A DNA stretch of 7,129 nt from an uncultured Ruminococcus sp. (GTDB lineage: Bacteria > Bacillota > Clostridia > Oscillospirales > Acutalibacteraceae), in assembly GCA_902803035.1 (NCBI GenBank), contig CADCON010000224.1, forward strand, positions 1 through 7,129, given 5' to 3'. Every line of letters starts with the position of its first letter. Positions within the stretch are counted from its first letter, which is position 1. Below are positions 5,883-7,129 of the stretch, piece after piece. Under the pieces are notes generated by a model, which did no database searches, was not told the origin of the DNA, and saw only the letters and a list, made by a program, of their open reading frames with translations. A program made the translations under genes and the position numbers.

Positions 5883-7129
5883 ATGCTCTGGAAGCATTTA
5901 TTTACACAACCGATACTGATCAGGGGAAAGGATTATTATTGCCGGGACAAGGTGACGTCGCTCTTTCCGTTCGGGGAAACCTACAGGGCGACGGTGCAGG
6001 GCTCCCGTCTTTACACTGTCACGATTCAGGAGAAGAAGGGAAAGCTCTTCTACGCCAATTGCGACTGCCCGCATTCGCAGTCCGGCTATTTCTGCAAGCA
6101 TATCGCGGCGGTTCTTTTTGCCATTGACGAATATGATGAAACCGAGTCGATGAGCGAGGCGCATCCGTTTGACGAGCTGTACAATCATGACAATCATGAC
6201 AATCACGACAATCACGACAATGACGACAGGGACGACGGCTATCGCTATTTTGACCTGCGACGCATGACGCGCAATCTGGTGATATTTGAGGATACCTGCA
6301 GGAAGGCGTCCGCGCTTTGCAAGAAGGGCAGAATCAGCGGTCTGACGGTGAGCTTCGGCCCTTCCGTCTATGCCGAAAACGGAGAAAACTGCTGCTTTAT
6401 CAGAGGTGAATTGACAGAGAACGGCGGCAACCGCTGTATGATGTCGCTCTGCTTTGACAGAAACCGACTGCTTGACAGCTATTGTGACAGGTATTTTCCC
6501 GGATACGGAGCGGACGGCTGCCGGCTGCACGGCGAACGGAAGGAACTGAATCCCTACCTTCTCGCGCTTCTTCTTGCCGGGGGCAGACAACTGCGCGACG
6601 CCCCCAACGCGGGCGATTCCACAAGCGGCACGGGAATGAAGCTGCTGAATGCCTTCCGCGCCGACCGCGCGTCGTCGCTTCCCTCGGAGCTGAAGCGGGA
6701 GATTCGTCTGGAACCGCGTCTGGTCAGGGAGGACGGAATTTTATATATGACGCTCCGCGCGGGAGAGAATAAAGTGTATGTCGTCAAGAATATCGGTGAC
6801 TTCGTGCTGGCCGTGGAGCAGAAGCAGCCCTTTACCATCGGAAAGACAGAATATGACTTTTCGCGCGATGCGATCAGCGAATCGGACAGGAAGCTTTTCG
6901 GCTTTATCAGGGACGTCGCGGACGATATAAGGCTCCGTTATGAGAGCGTGAGAAGTCATTCTTTCGGATACGGGCTTCCCACGGGAACCGAAAGCGTCAA
7001 GAACCGCGTGGAGCTTCTGGGCAGCAGACTGGACGGCTTTTTCGCCGCCGCCGAGGACACAACGCTGCCGTTTACCGATATCGTCCGAAAAGAAAAAACC
7101 ACTTCCGAACTGAAATTGGAAAGCGGAAC
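5883..7129 (+). CDS. SWIM zinc-finger SNF2-type helicase, N-terminal part (cut by window end)
   Basis: The frame stays open for 415 codons to the window end, with no stop. The N-terminus (MLWKHLF, then ILIRGKDYYC) followed by a SWIM zinc finger, C60-x-C62-x8-C71-x-H73 (CDCPHSQSGYFCKH), is the arrangement found in bacterial SNF2 helicases of Firmicutes. SWIM fingers bind DNA or protein. Residues about 101-115 are an Asn-His-Asp tandem repeat in an acidic linker. The rest (about 120-415) has no motif I can name with confidence but fits in position the SNF2-associated domain that precedes the helicase core. The Walker A and DExH motifs would lie beyond base 7129, so the ATPase is inferred, not seen. 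Start 5883 has GGGAG ten bases and AAGG six bases upstream; ATG 5877, in frame, would add two residues. Role in the cell (chromatin-like remodelling, transcription or repair) is unknown. It is a separate transcription unit from the heat-shock operon. Confidence 0.85.
   Translation, partial: MLWKHLFTQPILIRGKDYYCRDKVTSLFPFGETYRATVQGSRLYTVTIQEKKGKLFYANCDCPHSQSGYFCKHIAAVLFAIDEYDETESMSEAHPFDELYNHDNHDNHDNHDNDDRDDGYRYFDLRRMTRNLVIFEDTCRKASALCKKGRISGLTVSFGPSVYAENGENCCFIRGELTENGGNRCMMSLCFDRNRLLDSYCDRYFPGYGADGCRLHGERKELNPYLLALLLAGGRQLRDAPNAGDSTSGTGMKLLNAFRADRASSLPSELKREIRLEPRLVREDGILYMTLRAGENKVYVVKNIGDFVLAVEQKQPFTIGKTEYDFSRDAISESDRKLFGFIRDVADDIRLRYESVRSHSFGYGLPTGTESVKNRVELLGSRLDGFFAAAEDTTLPFTDIVRKEKTTSELKLESG
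6183..6227 (+). repeat. In-frame 9-base tandem repeat encoding (Asn-His-Asp)n
   Basis: Four copies of AATCAYGAC (6183-6218; two with T, two with C at the sixth base) and a diverged fifth, AATGACGAC (6219-6227), lie in frame in the SWIM/SNF2 gene and encode NHD four times and then NDD (residues 101-115). The unit is a multiple of three, so copy-number change would alter linker length without breaking the frame. The C/T difference between copies suggests stepwise duplication. Confidence 0.95.

Noticed and set aside
5898..6590. A 230-codon minus-strand frame with a Val/Ile/Met-rich membrane-like segment
   Set aside because: The hydrophobic run is the reverse complement of the NHD repeat (ATG ATT GTC), so it arises from the repeat in the SWIM/SNF2 gene and is not evidence for a membrane protein.
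1..7129. CRISPR arrays, tRNA/rRNA genes, insertion sequences, attachment sites or defence cassettes
   Set aside because: No spaced direct repeats, tRNA-like folds, transposase motifs or terminal inverted repeats were seen; gene content is core.

Overview
The window looks like chromosomal core sequence from a Bacillota (Firmicutes) member, most likely class Clostridia with moderately high G+C. The basis is the complete ctsR-mcsA-mcsB-clpC heat-shock operon, a heptad-repeat CtsR operator, purine-rich Shine-Dalgarno sites, sigma-A type promoters and frequent G/C at third codon positions. A gut Oscillospiraceae/Ruminococcaceae-like organism is plausible, but this is inference and no species can be named.

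Layout. Bases 1-72 hold a promoter -10 box (9-14), a CtsR operator just downstream (27-43) and the ctsR ribosome site (57-61). Then, all on the plus strand, come ctsR (73-531), mcsA (556-1083), mcsB (1131-2174) and clpC (2222-4744), with gaps of 24-47 bases. A strong hairpin at 4748-4786 lies between clpC and a convergent minus-strand gene for a DegV-family (FakB-like) lipid-binding protein (4815-5634 plus stop). A 248-base intergenic region (5635-5882) carries two back-to-back promoters. One drives the DegV gene leftward. The other drives a plus-strand gene from 5883 that runs off the window end and encodes the N-terminal part of a SWIM zinc-finger SNF2-type helicase.

How the genes work together. 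CtsR represses its own operon. McsB is a protein arginine kinase, activated by the zinc-binding adaptor McsA, that marks proteins (including CtsR) with phosphoarginine. ClpC recognises phosphoarginine through its N-terminal domain and feeds substrates to ClpP, which is not encoded here. The key residues of each part are visible: the winged-helix glycine loop in CtsR, four Cys pairs plus a UVR motif in McsA, the kinase motifs and RDxxRA motif in McsB, and two Walker A/B sets plus an LGF loop in ClpC. Unlike Bacillus subtilis, where radA and disA follow clpC, this operon ends at clpC.

I found no clearly new system. The points most worth a second look are an inverted repeat that brackets the CtsR operator and abuts the ctsR ribosome site, a long glycine-rich linker in ClpC, the shared UVR motif in McsA and ClpC, and an in-frame 9-base tandem repeat (Asn-His-Asp) directly after the SWIM finger.
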